Shown: positions 52,350-61,398, counted from the first letter of the stretch. The stretch: 64,000 bases of DNA from Betaproteobacteria bacterium (GCA_016868035.1 VGID01000010.1:24850-88849), one strand, 5' to 3'. Translations and numbers: made by a program. The notes: generated by a model not told the origin, from the sequence alone.

Positions 52350-53774
52350 GTGCGGATCGTGATCCTGGGTGCCGGGCAAGTCGGCTCTTCGGTGGCGGAG
52401 AGCCTGGTGTCCGAGGCGAACGACATCACGGTCGTTGACGTCGATCCCTCGCGCCTGAAGCGCCTGCAGGACCGCCTCGATCTGCGCACGGTCACCGGCA
52501 ACGCCGCACATCCCGCGACGCTCGAGCGGGCGGGCGCGCGCGACGCCGATCTCATGCTCGCGGTCACCCAGAGCGACGAAACCAACATGGTGGCGTGCAA
52601 GCTGGGGGCGACCATGTTCAACATTCCGACCAAGATCGCGCGCATCCGCTCCGCCGATTACCTTTCCCACCCCGAAATCTTCGCCTCGGAAAACTTCGCG
52701 GTCGATCATTCCATCTGTCCCGAGCAGGTCCTCACCGATTACATCGTCAAGCTGCTCGAGTTCCCGGAGTCGCTGCAGGTGCTAGAGTTCGCCGACGGCA
52801 AGGTGAGCCTCGTCGCCGTGCGCGCCTTCCATGGCGGCCCGCTGGTCGGGCACGAGCTTCAATACCTGCGCCAGCACATGCCGCAGATCGATGCGCGCGT
52901 GGCCGCGATCTTCCGCCACGACAGCCCGATCATCCCGGAGGGCGGCACGGTGATGCAGGCGGACGACGAGGTCTTCTTCATCGCCGCCACGGAAAACATC
53001 CGCAAGGTGCTGCGGGAGCTGCGGCGCATGGACAAGCCGGTGAAGCGGGTCATGATCGGCGGCGGCGGCAACATCGGCCGGCGGCTCGCGACCGCCATCG
53101 AGGGCCGCTACGAGGTGAAGATCATCGAGCACAACAAGGCGAATGCGGAGCGCCTCGCGACGGAGCTCGGCAATACGCTGGTGCTCGCGGGCGACGCCAC
53201 CGACGAGGAGCTGCTGCGCTCCGAGAACGTCGCGGACATGGACGTCTACTGCGCGCTCACCAACGACGACCAGACCAACATCATGTCCTCGCTGCTCGCG
53301 AAGCGCATGGGCGCGCGCAAGGTGATCGCGCTGATCAACCGCGGCTCGTACGTCAACCTGCTGCAGAGCGGGCAGATCGACATTGCGATCTCGCCCGCGC
53401 AGGCCACGATCGGCACGCTGCTCGCGCACGTGCGCCGCGGTGACTGCGCGGTGGTGCACTCTTTGCGCCGCGGCGCCGCGGAGGCGCTCGAGATCATCGC
53501 CCACGGCGACCCCAAGTCCTCGAAGGTGATCGGGCGCCGCATCGAGGAGATCGACCTGCCCAAGGGCACCACCATCGGCGCGATCGTGCGCCAGCGCGAG
53601 GGTAAGCCCGGGGAGGAAGTTCCCGCCAGGAAGAACGGCCACGAGTACGACGTCATCATGGCCCACCACGACACGGCGATCGAGCCCGGGGACCACGTGA
53701 TCGTGTTCGTCGTCAACAAGCGCATGGTCCCGAGCGTCGAGAAACTGTTCCAGGTGGACGTCGGTTTCTTCTGA
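52350..53774 (+). CDS. trkA: Trk potassium uptake regulator TrkA
   Basis: TrkA is the cytoplasmic gating ring of the Trk K+ uptake system. The 474-residue product has two RCK units, each with a Rossmann NAD site (VILGAGQVGSSVAESL and VMIGGGGNIGRRLATAI) and a TrkA-C domain. The start is a GTG at 52350 with a GGGGG tract upstream; the track's N-terminal extension is not part of the family. Two trkH genes follow in the same direction. Confidence 0.95.
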   Translation: MRIVILGAGQVGSSVAESLVSEANDITVVDVDPSRLKRLQDRLDLRTVTGNAAHPATLERAGARDADLMLAVTQSDETNMVACKLGATMFNIPTKIARIRSADYLSHPEIFASENFAVDHSICPEQVLTDYIVKLLEFPESLQVLEFADGKVSLVAVRAFHGGPLVGHELQYLRQHMPQIDARVAAIFRHDSPIIPEGGTVMQADDEVFFIAATENIRKVLRELRRMDKPVKRVMIGGGGNIGRRLATAIEGRYEVKIIEHNKANAERLATELGNTLVLAGDATDEELLRSENVADMDVYCALTNDDQTNIMSSLLAKRMGARKVIALINRGSYVNLLQSGQIDIAISPAQATIGTLLAHVRRGDCAVVHSLRRGAAEALEIIAHGDPKSSKVIGRRIEEIDLPKGTTIGAIVRQREGKPGEEVPARKNGHEYDVIMAHHDTAIEPGDHVIVFVVNKRMVPSVEKLFQVDVGFF

Positions 53775-53851
53775 GACGGCATCGCCCGACTGCCCAGGCG
53801 AGTCTCCCCCACCATGTTCCCGGGACGCATGTCCCCGGCCGGCCGAAGCCC

Positions 53852-55309
53852 ATGAAGAATCTTGCTCCGGTACTGCAAGGGCTCGGCCTCATGACGATGC
53901 TCTTCAGCGCCACCATGCTGGTGCCCGTCGCGACCGCGCTCTGGTACGACGACGGCACGTTCCACGCCTACGACGAGGCACTGCTCGTCACGCTCGCCAC
54001 GGGTGCGGCACTGTGGTTTGCCACACGCGGCAGCGCCCAGGAGCTGCAGCCCCGCGACGGTTTCCTCCTGGTGACGCTGGTGTGGTCGGTGCTGCCGGCT
54101 TTCGCCGCCTTGCCCCTGCTCATCCACATCGACGGGCTCAGCTTCACGGACGCGTATTTCGAAACCATTTCCGGGCTGACGACGACCGGAGCGTCGGTGC
54201 TCTCCGGCCTCGACGAATTGCCGCCCTCCATCAACATGTGGCGCTGCCTCCTGCAATGGCTCGGCGGCATGGGGATCATCGTGCTCGCGGTCGCGATCCT
54301 GCCGCTGCTGGGGGTAGGCGGAAGCCAGATCTTCAAGGCGGAGACGCCGGGCCCGATGAAGGACACCAAGCTCACGCCGCGCATTACCGAAACCGCCAAG
54401 GGGCTGTGGCTGGTGTACAGCGGCATCTCCGCCGCCTGCGTCGTTTCGTTCCGGCTCGCGGGCATGAGCTGGTACGACGCGGTGCTGCACGCCTTCACCA
54501 CCATGAGCCTCGGCGGCTTCTCCAACCACGATGCGAGCTATGGCTTCTTCGACTCGCCGCTGATCGAAGCGGTCACCATTTTCTTCATGCTGGTTTCCGG
54601 GATCAACTTCGCCACCCATTTCACGGCGCTGCGCGCGCGCAGCCTCGGTCCCTACCGGCGTGACCCGGAGGCCCCGTGGTTCCTCATCGCGATGGTCGGC
54701 AGCGTGCTCGTGATCACCGCCTATCTGTGGCTCACGGGGACCTACTCCGACGCGCTGACAGCGCTGCGTTTCGCGGCGTTCAACGTCGTGTCCGCGGGCA
54801 CGACAACGGGCTACGCCAACACGGACTACGGCCTGTGGCCGGTTTTTGCGCCGTTCACGATGCTGCTCCTGTGCGTGATCACCTCGAGCTCGGGCTCGAC
54901 CGGCGGGGGCATCAAGATGATACGCACGCGGCTGCTCGCGCAGCAGGGCATGCGCGAAATGCTCAAGCTCCTGCACCCGCAGGCGCCCGCCCCGATCAAG
55001 CTCGGCGCTCAGGTCGTTCCGAACCAGATCGTGTTCGCGGTGCTCGCGTTCATGTCCCTCTACGGCGCGAGTGTCACGGTGATGACGATGGTGCTGCTCG
55101 CCAGCGGGCTCGATTTCATCACGGCGTTCACCGCGGTGATCGCCTGCATCACGAACACCGGACCCGGACTTGCCCAGGTCGGCCCTGCGACGAACTACGC
55201 TTCCCTCACGGATTTCCAGACCTGGGTGCTCGCGTTGGCGATGCTGCTCGGGCGACTCGAGCTCTTCACCGTGCTGGTCCTGTTCACTCCCGCGTTCTGG
55301 CGGAAGTGA
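53852..55309 (+). CDS. trkH: Trk potassium transporter TrkH (first copy)
   Basis: This is the K+ translocating subunit, a 485-residue polytopic protein with four pore loops bearing the selectivity-filter glycines: LTTTGASVL, SLGGFSNHD, TTTGYANTD and ITNTGPGL. The charged loop TGGGIKMIRTRLL matches the family. It starts 77 bp after trkA. A close paralogue follows after 98 bp. Confidence 0.93.
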   Translation: MKNLAPVLQGLGLMTMLFSATMLVPVATALWYDDGTFHAYDEALLVTLATGAALWFATRGSAQELQPRDGFLLVTLVWSVLPAFAALPLLIHIDGLSFTDAYFETISGLTTTGASVLSGLDELPPSINMWRCLLQWLGGMGIIVLAVAILPLLGVGGSQIFKAETPGPMKDTKLTPRITETAKGLWLVYSGISAACVVSFRLAGMSWYDAVLHAFTTMSLGGFSNHDASYGFFDSPLIEAVTIFFMLVSGINFATHFTALRARSLGPYRRDPEAPWFLIAMVGSVLVITAYLWLTGTYSDALTALRFAAFNVVSAGTTTGYANTDYGLWPVFAPFTMLLLCVITSSSGSTGGGIKMIRTRLLAQQGMREMLKLLHPQAPAPIKLGAQVVPNQIVFAVLAFMSLYGASVTVMTMVLLASGLDFITAFTAVIACITNTGPGLAQVGPATNYASLTDFQTWVLALAMLLGRLELFTVLVLFTPAFWRK

Positions 55310-55407
55310 GGCCGTCGTTCCGCGCGGTGCCGGCGGTCTGGTACAGTGCTCGTGACCCGGCTGGTGCAAAGAGGCGAGGAACGAACGAAAACGCATAACC
55401 GCGCCCC

Positions 55408-56865
55408 ATGAACTGGTTCCTTTCGATAGCGCCGCTCCTGGGCGTGATCGCGATGGGCATGAGCCTGTCGCATCTCGTCCCCATCGCCTGCTCGCTCCTG
55501 CTGGGGGACGGCACCGCCCGGCTCTTCCTCCTGTCGCTCGCCGTCAACTTCTTCGCGGGCCTGCTGGTCTGGGTCGCCACGCGCCGCTACCGGCGCGAGA
55601 TCGGGATCCGCGAGGGCATCCTGCTGGTGGTGCTGGTGTGGAGCGGGGGGGCGTTCTTCGCCACGCTGCCCCTGCTGCTCGTCATCCCCGGGCTCAGCTT
55701 CACCGACGCGTTCTTCGAGGCCGTCTCCGGGCTCACGGCGACCGGCGCCACGGTGTTGACCGGCCTGGACGATTTGCCGCCTTCGATCAACCTGTGGCGC
55801 GGGCTGCTGCAATGGCTCGGCGGCATGGGTGTCATCGTGCTGGCGGTGGCGATCCTGCCGCTCCTGGGCGTGGGCGGGCGCCAGCTCTTCAAGTCCGAGA
55901 TCCCGGGGCCCATGAAGGAAGAGCAGCTGACCCCGCGCATCACCGAGACCGCGAAGGGCCTGTGGCTAGTCTACGCGCTGCTCACGCTCGCGTGCATGCT
56001 CGCCTACCGCGCGGCAGGCATGAGCTGGTTCGATGCCGTGATGCACAGCTTCACCACGATGGCGCTCGGGGGCTTTTCCTCGCACGATGCGAGCTTCGGA
56101 TATTTCAACTCGCCGCTGATCGAGGGCATCGCGGTCTCCTTCATGCTCATCGCCGGCATCAACTTCGCGACGCACTTCATGGCCTGGCGCGGGCGCAGCC
56201 CCTCCTCCTACCTGCGCGACCCCGAGGCGCGCGTCTTCCTGTCGATGGCAGTGGCGAGCGTGCTCGCGGTCGCCGCCTTCCTCTGGACGCGCGGCGTCTA
56301 TCCCGATTTCGCGACGGCCCTGCGCTACGCCGCCTTCAACGTGATCTCGGTCGGCACCACGACCGGCTACTCGACGACGGATTACAACCTGTGGCCGGTA
56401 TTCGCGCCGCTGTGGATCCTCTTTCTCGGCACCTTCCTCAGCTCCTCGGGCTCGACGGGAGGCGGGGTGAAGATGATCCGCGCGATGGTGCTGTTCCGGC
56501 AGGTCTATCGCGAGTTCAGCCGGCTTGCGCACCCGGGGGCAATCGTGCCGCTCAAGATCAGCGGCATGCCGATCTCGGCGCAGGTGATCTTCGCGGTGCT
56601 CGCCTTCTTCTTCGCGTGGATTGCCGCGCTCGTCACCATGACTCTCGTGCTCGCGGCCACCGGGCTGGACGCCATGACCGCCTTCTCCGCGGTGGTGGCA
56701 ACGCTCAGCAACATCGGGCCCGGCCTGCAGGAGGTCGGGCCCGCCGCGAGCTACGCCACGCTCACGGATTTCCAGACCTGGGTGCTCGCGTTCGCGATGC
56801 TGCTCGGGCGCCTCGAGCTCTTCACGCTGCTCATCGTCTTCACCCCCGCGTTCTGGCGCCGGTGA
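55408..56865 (+). CDS. Trk potassium transporter TrkH (second copy)
   Basis: This is a second TrkH of exactly the same length (485 residues). Its filter loops differ in detail: LTATGATVL, ALGGFSSHD, TTTGYSTTD and LSNIGPGL. The two proteins align along their whole length with many substitutions, so this is an old duplication rather than an assembly repeat. The pair could differ in affinity or ion preference while sharing TrkA. Confidence 0.92.
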   Translation: MNWFLSIAPLLGVIAMGMSLSHLVPIACSLLLGDGTARLFLLSLAVNFFAGLLVWVATRRYRREIGIREGILLVVLVWSGGAFFATLPLLLVIPGLSFTDAFFEAVSGLTATGATVLTGLDDLPPSINLWRGLLQWLGGMGVIVLAVAILPLLGVGGRQLFKSEIPGPMKEEQLTPRITETAKGLWLVYALLTLACMLAYRAAGMSWFDAVMHSFTTMALGGFSSHDASFGYFNSPLIEGIAVSFMLIAGINFATHFMAWRGRSPSSYLRDPEARVFLSMAVASVLAVAAFLWTRGVYPDFATALRYAAFNVISVGTTTGYSTTDYNLWPVFAPLWILFLGTFLSSSGSTGGGVKMIRAMVLFRQVYREFSRLAHPGAIVPLKISGMPISAQVIFAVLAFFFAWIAALVTMTLVLAATGLDAMTAFSAVVATLSNIGPGLQEVGPAASYATLTDFQTWVLAFAMLLGRLELFTLLIVFTPAFWRR

Positions 56866-56892
56866 CGCGGGTTGGGTCGTCTCTCAAAACAC

Positions 56893-57002
56893 TTTGAAAC
56901 CGCCGATGAACGCAGATGAACGCGGATAGAAGCAAGACTGCGAACGTCGACGCGTTCTTCATTTCTGATCGGCGTTAATCGGCGTTTATCTGCGGTTATT
57001 CC
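56893..57002. repeat. H20: inverted repeat element of the GATGAACGCGG class
   Basis: The left arm is ACCGCCGATGAACGCAGATG followed by AACGCGGATAG. The right arm is CTGATCGGCGTTAATCGGCG followed by TTTATCTGCGGTTATT. The period is about 11 bp. It lies between convergent trkH and phrB; the last residues of PhrB (NNRR and stop) are encoded by its right arm. Confidence 0.85.
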
Positions 57003-58449
57003 TTTTTGCGCGCGGCACGATATAAAGCGCCAGCGCGCGCTTGCGCTGCACGTCGTGGTCGACCGCCGGCGCGGGGTAGTCCTTGCCGATAAGCACTTTC
57101 GCGCGCCGCTGCGCCTCCCGGTCCATGCGCCACGGCTCGTGGATGAACCGGTCGTCGCAGCCGGCAAGCTCGGGCACCCACATGCGGATGAACTCTCCGG
57201 AGGCGTCGAACTTCCGTGACTGGGTGACGGGATTGAAGATGCGGAAATAGGGCTGGGCATCGCAGCCCGTCGAGGCGGCCCACTGCCAGCCGCCGTTGTT
57301 CGAGGCAAGCTCGAAGTCGATCAGGTGCTCCGCGAAATAGCGCTCGCCCCAGCGCCAGTCCACCAGCAGGTCCTTGACCAGGAAGGAGGCCGTCACCATC
57401 CGCAGGCGGTTGTGCATGTAGCCGGTGCGGTTGATCTGGCGCATCGCGGCGTCCACGAGCGGATAGCCGGTGCGCGCCTCGCACCACGCGGCAAACAGCT
57501 TCTCATCGTTCGGGTAACGCAGACCGGCATACCGCGGCTGGAAGGCCCGCTCGACGACATGCGGGTGGTGATGCAGGATCATCTGGTAGAAATCGCGCCA
57601 GATGAGCTCGTTCAGCCACGCGCGCGCCCCGGCGCTCTTCGCGCGCGAGGCCGCGCGCGCGAGCTCGCGTATGGAGATCGTGCCGAAGCGCAGGTGCACC
57701 GAGAGGTACGACGGCCCCTTCAACGCCGGGTAATTGCGCCGTTCGTGGTAGCGCGCCATGCGCTTGCGGAAGGCGCGGAAGAGCGCCCGCGCCCCGGAGG
57801 TTCCCGGGCGCACTCCGATCCCGGCGAGGCCGGTCTCGCGAAAGCCGATCTGCTCAAGCGTCGGCAGCGCCGTCCCGCGCGAGCGGGCCAGCCGGCTGCG
57901 GTATTTCTCCACGGGGTACGCCCTCAGATGGAAAGGCTCGAGCTTCTTCAGCCAGGCGTTGCGATATGGCGTGTAGACGCTGTAGGGCTTGCCGGTCCCC
58001 GCCAGCACCTCGTCCCCCTCGAAGATGACCTGGTCCTTGGTGGCGTGGAACTCGATTCCCATGTCCGCGAGCGCCCGCTCCACCGCCCGGTCGCGCTCGG
58101 TCGCCCGCGGCTCGTAGTCGCGGTTGGCATACACCGCCCCCACCCCGAGCCGGGCCGCAAGCTCGGGAATGAGCGTTCGCGCCGGCCCGTGCAGCACGAT
58201 GAGGTCGCCGCCCAACTTCCGGAGCGCCTGCTTGAGCTCGGCGAGGCTCTCACGGATGAACTCGACCCGGCGGTCGTCCCGGCGCGGGAGCCGGTCGAGA
58301 ATCTCGGTGTCAAAGACGAAGGCGCAGTGCACCTCCCCGCTCGCCCGCAGGGCGGCGTGGAGGGAGGCGTGGTCGTAGGCGCGAAGATCCCGCCGGAACC
58401 AGCACAGGCTGGCGGCATGGCGGGCTGCGGATGCGGGATGCGCGGGCAT
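56986..58449 (-). CDS. phrB: Deoxyribodipyrimidine photolyase
   Basis: PhrB repairs UV-induced cyclobutane pyrimidine dimers using blue light. The 487-residue product has an N-terminal antenna-binding domain (LCWFRRDLRAYDHASL) and a FAD-binding C-terminal domain with LNELIWRDFYQMILHHHPHV, RMVTASFLVKDLLVDWRWGE and STGCDAQPYFRIFNPV. Features are those of class I CPD photolyases. The C-terminal residues are repeat-derived (H20). It is divergent from algH. Confidence 0.94.
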   Translation of the reverse strand: MPAHPASAARHAASLCWFRRDLRAYDHASLHAALRASGEVHCAFVFDTEILDRLPRRDDRRVEFIRESLAELKQALRKLGGDLIVLHGPARTLIPELAARLGVGAVYANRDYEPRATERDRAVERALADMGIEFHATKDQVIFEGDEVLAGTGKPYSVYTPYRNAWLKKLEPFHLRAYPVEKYRSRLARSRGTALPTLEQIGFRETGLAGIGVRPGTSGARALFRAFRKRMARYHERRNYPALKGPSYLSVHLRFGTISIRELARAASRAKSAGARAWLNELIWRDFYQMILHHHPHVVERAFQPRYAGLRYPNDEKLFAAWCEARTGYPLVDAAMRQINRTGYMHNRLRMVTASFLVKDLLVDWRWGERYFAEHLIDFELASNNGGWQWAASTGCDAQPYFRIFNPVTQSRKFDASGEFIRMWVPELAGCDDRFIHEPWRMDREAQRRAKVLIGKDYPAPAVDHDVQRKRALALYIVPRAKRNNRR

Positions 58450-58451
58450 GT

Positions 58452-58480
58452 TTGTGAAGGCGCTCCCCGATATTTACAAT
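58452..58480 (+). promoter_or_regulatory. Promoter of the algH-ruvX-pyrR-pyrB-pyrC' unit
   Basis: TTGTGA (58452-58457) and TACAAT (58475-58480) are exactly 17 bp apart, and the algH ATG follows 32 bp later. The promoter overlaps the 5' end of the divergent phrB. Confidence 0.6.
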
Positions 58481-58512
58481 AGACGCCAAGGCAAGCTCAA
58501 GTTGCGCACGAA

Positions 58513-59070
58513 ATGAACCTCACGCACCACTTTCTCATCGCCATGCCGGCGATGGCGGACCCGCATTTTGCACGGACCCTGACCTTCGTGTGCGAGCACA
58601 ACGAACAGGGCGCGCTCGGCATCGTCGTCAATCGGCCGATCGAGATGAACCTGCAGACGCTGCTCGAGCAGGTGAGCATCCCGCTCACGGGCGATGATTT
58701 CAAGTCCGTGCCGATCCACTTCGGCGGCCCGGTGCAGGTGGACCGCGGCTTCGTGCTGCACACCCCCCTCGGCCAGTGGCAGTCCACGCTGGCAGTCAGC
58801 TCCGAAATCGGCCTCACCACCTCCAAGGACATCCTGCAGGCAATCGCCCGTGGCGAGGGCCCGGGCAAGAGCAAGATACTGGTCACGCTCGGCTATGCGG
58901 GCTGGGCGCCGGGACAGCTCGAGCACGAGCTGGCGCAGAACGCCTGGCTCACCGTACACGCCAAGCCGGAAGTGATCTTCGACCTCTCCGCCGAGGAGCG
59001 GCTGCAAGCGGCGATGAGCCTGCTCGGAATCGATTTCGCCAGCCTCTCGGAGCAGGCCGGGCACGGCTGA
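58513..59070 (+). CDS. YqgE/AlgH family protein
   Basis: This is a 185-residue protein of the UPF0301 (YqgE/AlgH) family: [51 protein letters not shown] and [14 protein letters not shown]. The molecular function is not established. It is nearly always beside ruvX, as here. Normally the two genes almost touch; here element H21 separates them. Confidence 0.93.
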   Translation: MNLTHHFLIAMPAMADPHFARTLTFVCEHNEQGALGIVVNRPIEMNLQTLLEQVSIPLTGDDFKSVPIHFGGPVQVDRGFVLHTPLGQWQSTLAVSSEIGLTTSKDILQAIARGEGPGKSKILVTLGYAGWAPGQLEHELAQNAWLTVHAKPEVIFDLSAEERLQAAMSLLGIDFASLSEQAGHG

Positions 59071-59072
59071 CA

Positions 59073-59171
59073 CCGGTAAACAGTGAGCGGTAAGCAGTAA
59101 GCAGAAAGGGAGCCGGAACCGGCCATACGCTTTTGTCCGCTCACCGCTCACCGCTCACCGCTCACCCGAGG
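59073..59171. repeat. H21: heptamer hairpin element (GTAAGCA / CCGCTCA)
   Basis: The left arm is GGTAAACAGTGAGCGGTAAG followed by CAGTAAGCAG. The right arm is four perfect CCGCTCA units. GTGAGCGG pairs with CCGCTCAC. The unit type is shared with H3 and H18. The right arm contains the only available start region of ruvX. Confidence 0.9.
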
Positions 59172-59609
59172 ACCGGAACGGTCCTCGCGTTCGATTACGG
59201 GGAGAAGCGCATCGGTGTGGCGGTCGGAGATCTGCAGACCGCGCTCGCTCATCCCCTCACTACGATCACGGCCGCGGACAACCGCTCCCGCTTCGACGCG
59301 ATCGCCGGATTGATGGCCGAATGGCGGCCGGTGCTGCTGGTGGTCGGAATTCCCGCGCGTGCCGACGGGTCGGCGCACGAAGTAGGCCGGCTCGCGCGGC
59401 GGTTCGCACAGCGGCTGCACGGGCGTTTCGGGGTCGGGGTCGCACTCGTGGACGAGCACCTCACCTCGCACGCCGCGGAGAGCGCGCTGCGGGAGGCGGG
59501 CGCGCGCGGCAGGCGGCTTAAGCGCGCGCTCGATCCCGTTGCCGCCCAGCGCATCCTCGAGGCGTATTTCGCCGCCGCGAAGACCGGGGAAATGGGAAAT
59601 GGAAAATAG
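59133..59609 (+). CDS. ruvX: Holliday junction resolvase-like protein RuvX (YqgF)
   Basis: YqgF is an RNase H-fold nuclease implicated in pre-16S rRNA processing or junction cleavage. The 158-residue product has VLAFDYGEKRIGVAVGD (first acidic residue), LLVVGIPARADGS and VDEHLTSHAAESAL. The only usable start is a TTG at 59133, so the first residues (SAHRSPLTAHPRTG) are translated from repeat H21. The last residues (TGEMGNGK) come from the left arm of H22. Both ends of this core gene have thus been rebuilt by repeat DNA. Confidence 0.9.
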   Translation: MSAHRSPLTAHPRTGTVLAFDYGEKRIGVAVGDLQTALAHPLTTITAADNRSRFDAIAGLMAEWRPVLLVVGIPARADGSAHEVGRLARRFAQRLHGRFGVGVALVDEHLTSHAAESALREAGARGRRLKRALDPVAAQRILEAYFAAAKTGEMGNGK

Positions 59610-59670
59610 GAAATCGGCGGCGGGACGCGCGGCCCGGCCGTTCCCGTTTTCCGTTCCCCGTTCCCCACCG
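59586..59670. repeat. H22: heptamer hairpin element (GGGAAAT / CCGTTCC)
   Basis: The left arm is GGGGAAATGGGAAATGGAAA followed by ATAGGAAATCGG. The right arm is CCGTTCCCGTTTTCCGTTCC followed by CCGTTCCCC. The arms are complementary with mismatches. The element lies between ruvX and pyrR and contributes the RuvX C-terminus and stop codon. Confidence 0.88.
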
Positions 59671-59674
59671 CGCA

Positions 59675-59700
59675 TTTGCCGCTCGCGAGCGGGCGGCAAA
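59675..59700 (+). other. Short hairpin upstream of pyrR
   Basis: TTTGCCGC and GCGGCAAA form an 8-bp stem around the self-complementary GCTCGCGAGC. No T-run follows. It could be a processing or regulatory hairpin in the pyr leader, but I see no PyrR-type binding consensus. Confidence 0.35.
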
Positions 59701-59735
59701 CTGTGGTAGGCTAGCGCCCCGCGCAAGTCCTGAAC

Positions 59736-60245
59736 ATGGCGGGCATCCCGTTACCCGACGCCGAAGCGCTGCTCGCGGCGCTCGCCGAGCAGATGCGGCC
59801 CATGGTGGGGCCGGAAGCCGGCTTGATCGGGGTGCATACCGGGGGCGTGTGGGTCGCCGAGCGGCTGCACCAGGCGCTCAAGCTCAAAGCCCCCTGCGCG
59901 AGCCTCGACGTTTCCTACTACCGCGACGACTACGAGAGCCGTGGGCTGCGCCGCGATGTCCGGCGCTCCGAGATCCCGTTCGAGGTCGAGGGCCGCGAGC
60001 TCGTGCTGGTCGACGACGTGCTCTACACCGGCCGCACCATACGCGCGGCGCTGAACGAGATCTTCGATTACGGCCGCCCGGCCAGCGTCCGGCTTGCCGC
60101 CCTGGTGGACCGCGGCGGCCGCCAGCTTCCGATCGCCGCGCAGTTCGTGGGGGCGACGATACAACTGGGACCGGAACACAGCATCGAGCTCACGCGCGAC
60201 GCCGGGGGCCGGCTCGCGCTGGTGCTGCGCGAGGAGGGACCCTAG
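59736..60245 (+). CDS. pyrR: PyrR-like regulator / uracil phosphoribosyltransferase
   Basis: This is a 169-residue type I phosphoribosyltransferase with the PRPP loop VLVDDVLYTGRTIRAALN and the PyrR-type YYRDDYESRG. In Bacillus PyrR attenuates pyr mRNA; in proteobacteria it may be mainly a phosphoribosyltransferase. It heads the pyrR-pyrB-pyrC' set. Its TAG stop codon is the first three bases of the terminal repeat of a MITE-like element. Confidence 0.93.
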   Translation: MAGIPLPDAEALLAALAEQMRPMVGPEAGLIGVHTGGVWVAERLHQALKLKAPCASLDVSYYRDDYESRGLRRDVRRSEIPFEVEGRELVLVDDVLYTGRTIRAALNEIFDYGRPASVRLAALVDRGGRQLPIAAQFVGATIQLGPEHSIELTRDAGGRLALVLREEGP

Positions 60246-60434
60246 TGTCCCGAGTCGCTAATTCGCTGAACAAAAGATGCCGAGAATCGACGCCATACTT
60301 TGGCGCAAATCCTCGCCAGGTGTGCAACCTGGCTGCGGTTTGCTTCGCGTCTGGCGCCGATTTCGGCCCTTTTGCGATGCGAAGAGGTGGGTAGCGCGAC
60401 CAATCGATCAACGAACTAGCGACTCGGGACACTA
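60243..60434. mobile_element. MITE-like element between pyrR and pyrB
   Basis: This is a 192-bp element with perfect 18-bp terminal inverted repeats (TAGTGTCCCGAGTCGCTA) that extend to about 27 bp with two mismatches. It begins and ends with TA, which would fit insertion at a TA dinucleotide (Tc1/IS630 style). It has no transposase. The interior contains further short inverted repeats (CCAGGTGTGCAACCTGG). It supplies the pyrR stop codon and ends 4 bp before pyrB. Confidence 0.8.
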
Positions 60435-60438
60435 GCCG

Positions 60439-61398
60439 ATGTGGCTCAACCCCGCCAATCCCCAGCTCGGCCGCGACGGAGAACTGCACCACCTGCTGTC
60501 GCTCGAAGGGCTGCCCGCCGAGATCATGTGGCGGATCCTCGATACCGCGAAGACCTTCGTCGGCGTCAAGATGAAGAAGGTGCCGCTGCTGCGGGGAAAG
60601 TCGGTGTTCAATCTCTTCTTCGAGCCTTCGACGCGCACGCGCACCACGTTCGAGATCGCGGCGAAGCGGCTGTCCGCCGACGTCATCAACCTCAACATCA
60701 GCGCCTCTTCCCAGACCAAGGGGGAGAGCCTGCTCGATACCGTGGACAACCTCTCGGCGATGCATGCCGACATGTTCGTGGTGCGCCACGGCGAGAGCGG
60801 CGCGCCGCACTTCATCGCGCGCCACGTGGCGCCCGAGATCCACGTGATCAACGCCGGCGACGGGCGTCATTCACACCCGACGCAGGGGTTGCTCGACATG
60901 TACACCATCCGCCACTACAAGAAGGATTTCGGCAGCCTGAGGGTGGCCATCGTCGGGGACATCCTGCACTCGCGCGTGGCGCGCTCCCAGATGCACGCGC
61001 TCGCCACCCTGGGTTGCCCCGAAATCCGCGTGATCTGCCCCAAGACGCTGCTGCCGGCGCACGTCGAGCAGCTCGGCGTGCACGTCTACCACGACATGCG
61101 ACAGGGGCTGAAGGACGTGGACGTGGTGATGATGCTGCGGCTGCAGAACGAGCGCATGCAGGGCGCGCTGCTGCCCTCCGCGCAGGAGTTCTACAAATTC
61201 TACGGGCTGACCGAGGACAAGCTCGCGGTTGCCAAGCCCGATGCGATCGTGCTGCACCCGGGCCCGATGAACCGCGGCGTGGAGATCGACTCCAGCGTCG
61301 CCGACGGCAAGCAATCGGTGATCCTGCCGCAGGTCACGTTCGGCATCGCGATCCGCATGGCGGTGATGAGCATCCTCGCCGGCGCCAAAGCGAAGTGA
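60439..61398 (+). CDS. pyrB: Aspartate carbamoyltransferase catalytic subunit
   Basis: PyrB condenses carbamoyl phosphate and aspartate in pyrimidine synthesis. The 319-residue product has the carbamoyl-phosphate site [12 protein letters not shown] and the aspartate-domain [10 protein letters not shown]-like block ([12 protein letters not shown]). [11 protein letters not shown] is also present. There is an N-terminal extension before HLLSLEGL, as in the Pseudomonas-type enzyme that assembles with an inactive dihydroorotase. The gene downstream encodes such a partner. Confidence 0.96.
   Translation: MWLNPANPQLGRDGELHHLLSLEGLPAEIMWRILDTAKTFVGVKMKKVPLLRGKSVFNLFFEPSTRTRTTFEIAAKRLSADVINLNISASSQTKGESLLDTVDNLSAMHADMFVVRHGESGAPHFIARHVAPEIHVINAGDGRHSHPTQGLLDMYTIRHYKKDFGSLRVAIVGDILHSRVARSQMHALATLGCPEIRVICPKTLLPAHVEQLGVHVYHDMRQGLKDVDVVMMLRLQNERMQGALLPSAQEFYKFYGLTEDKLAVAKPDAIVLHPGPMNRGVEIDSSVADGKQSVILPQVTFGIAIRMAVMSILAGAKAK

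Noticed and set aside
53852-56865. Tandem trkH genes as an assembly duplication
   Set aside because: The copies differ at many residues along their whole length, including filter loops, so they are true paralogues.
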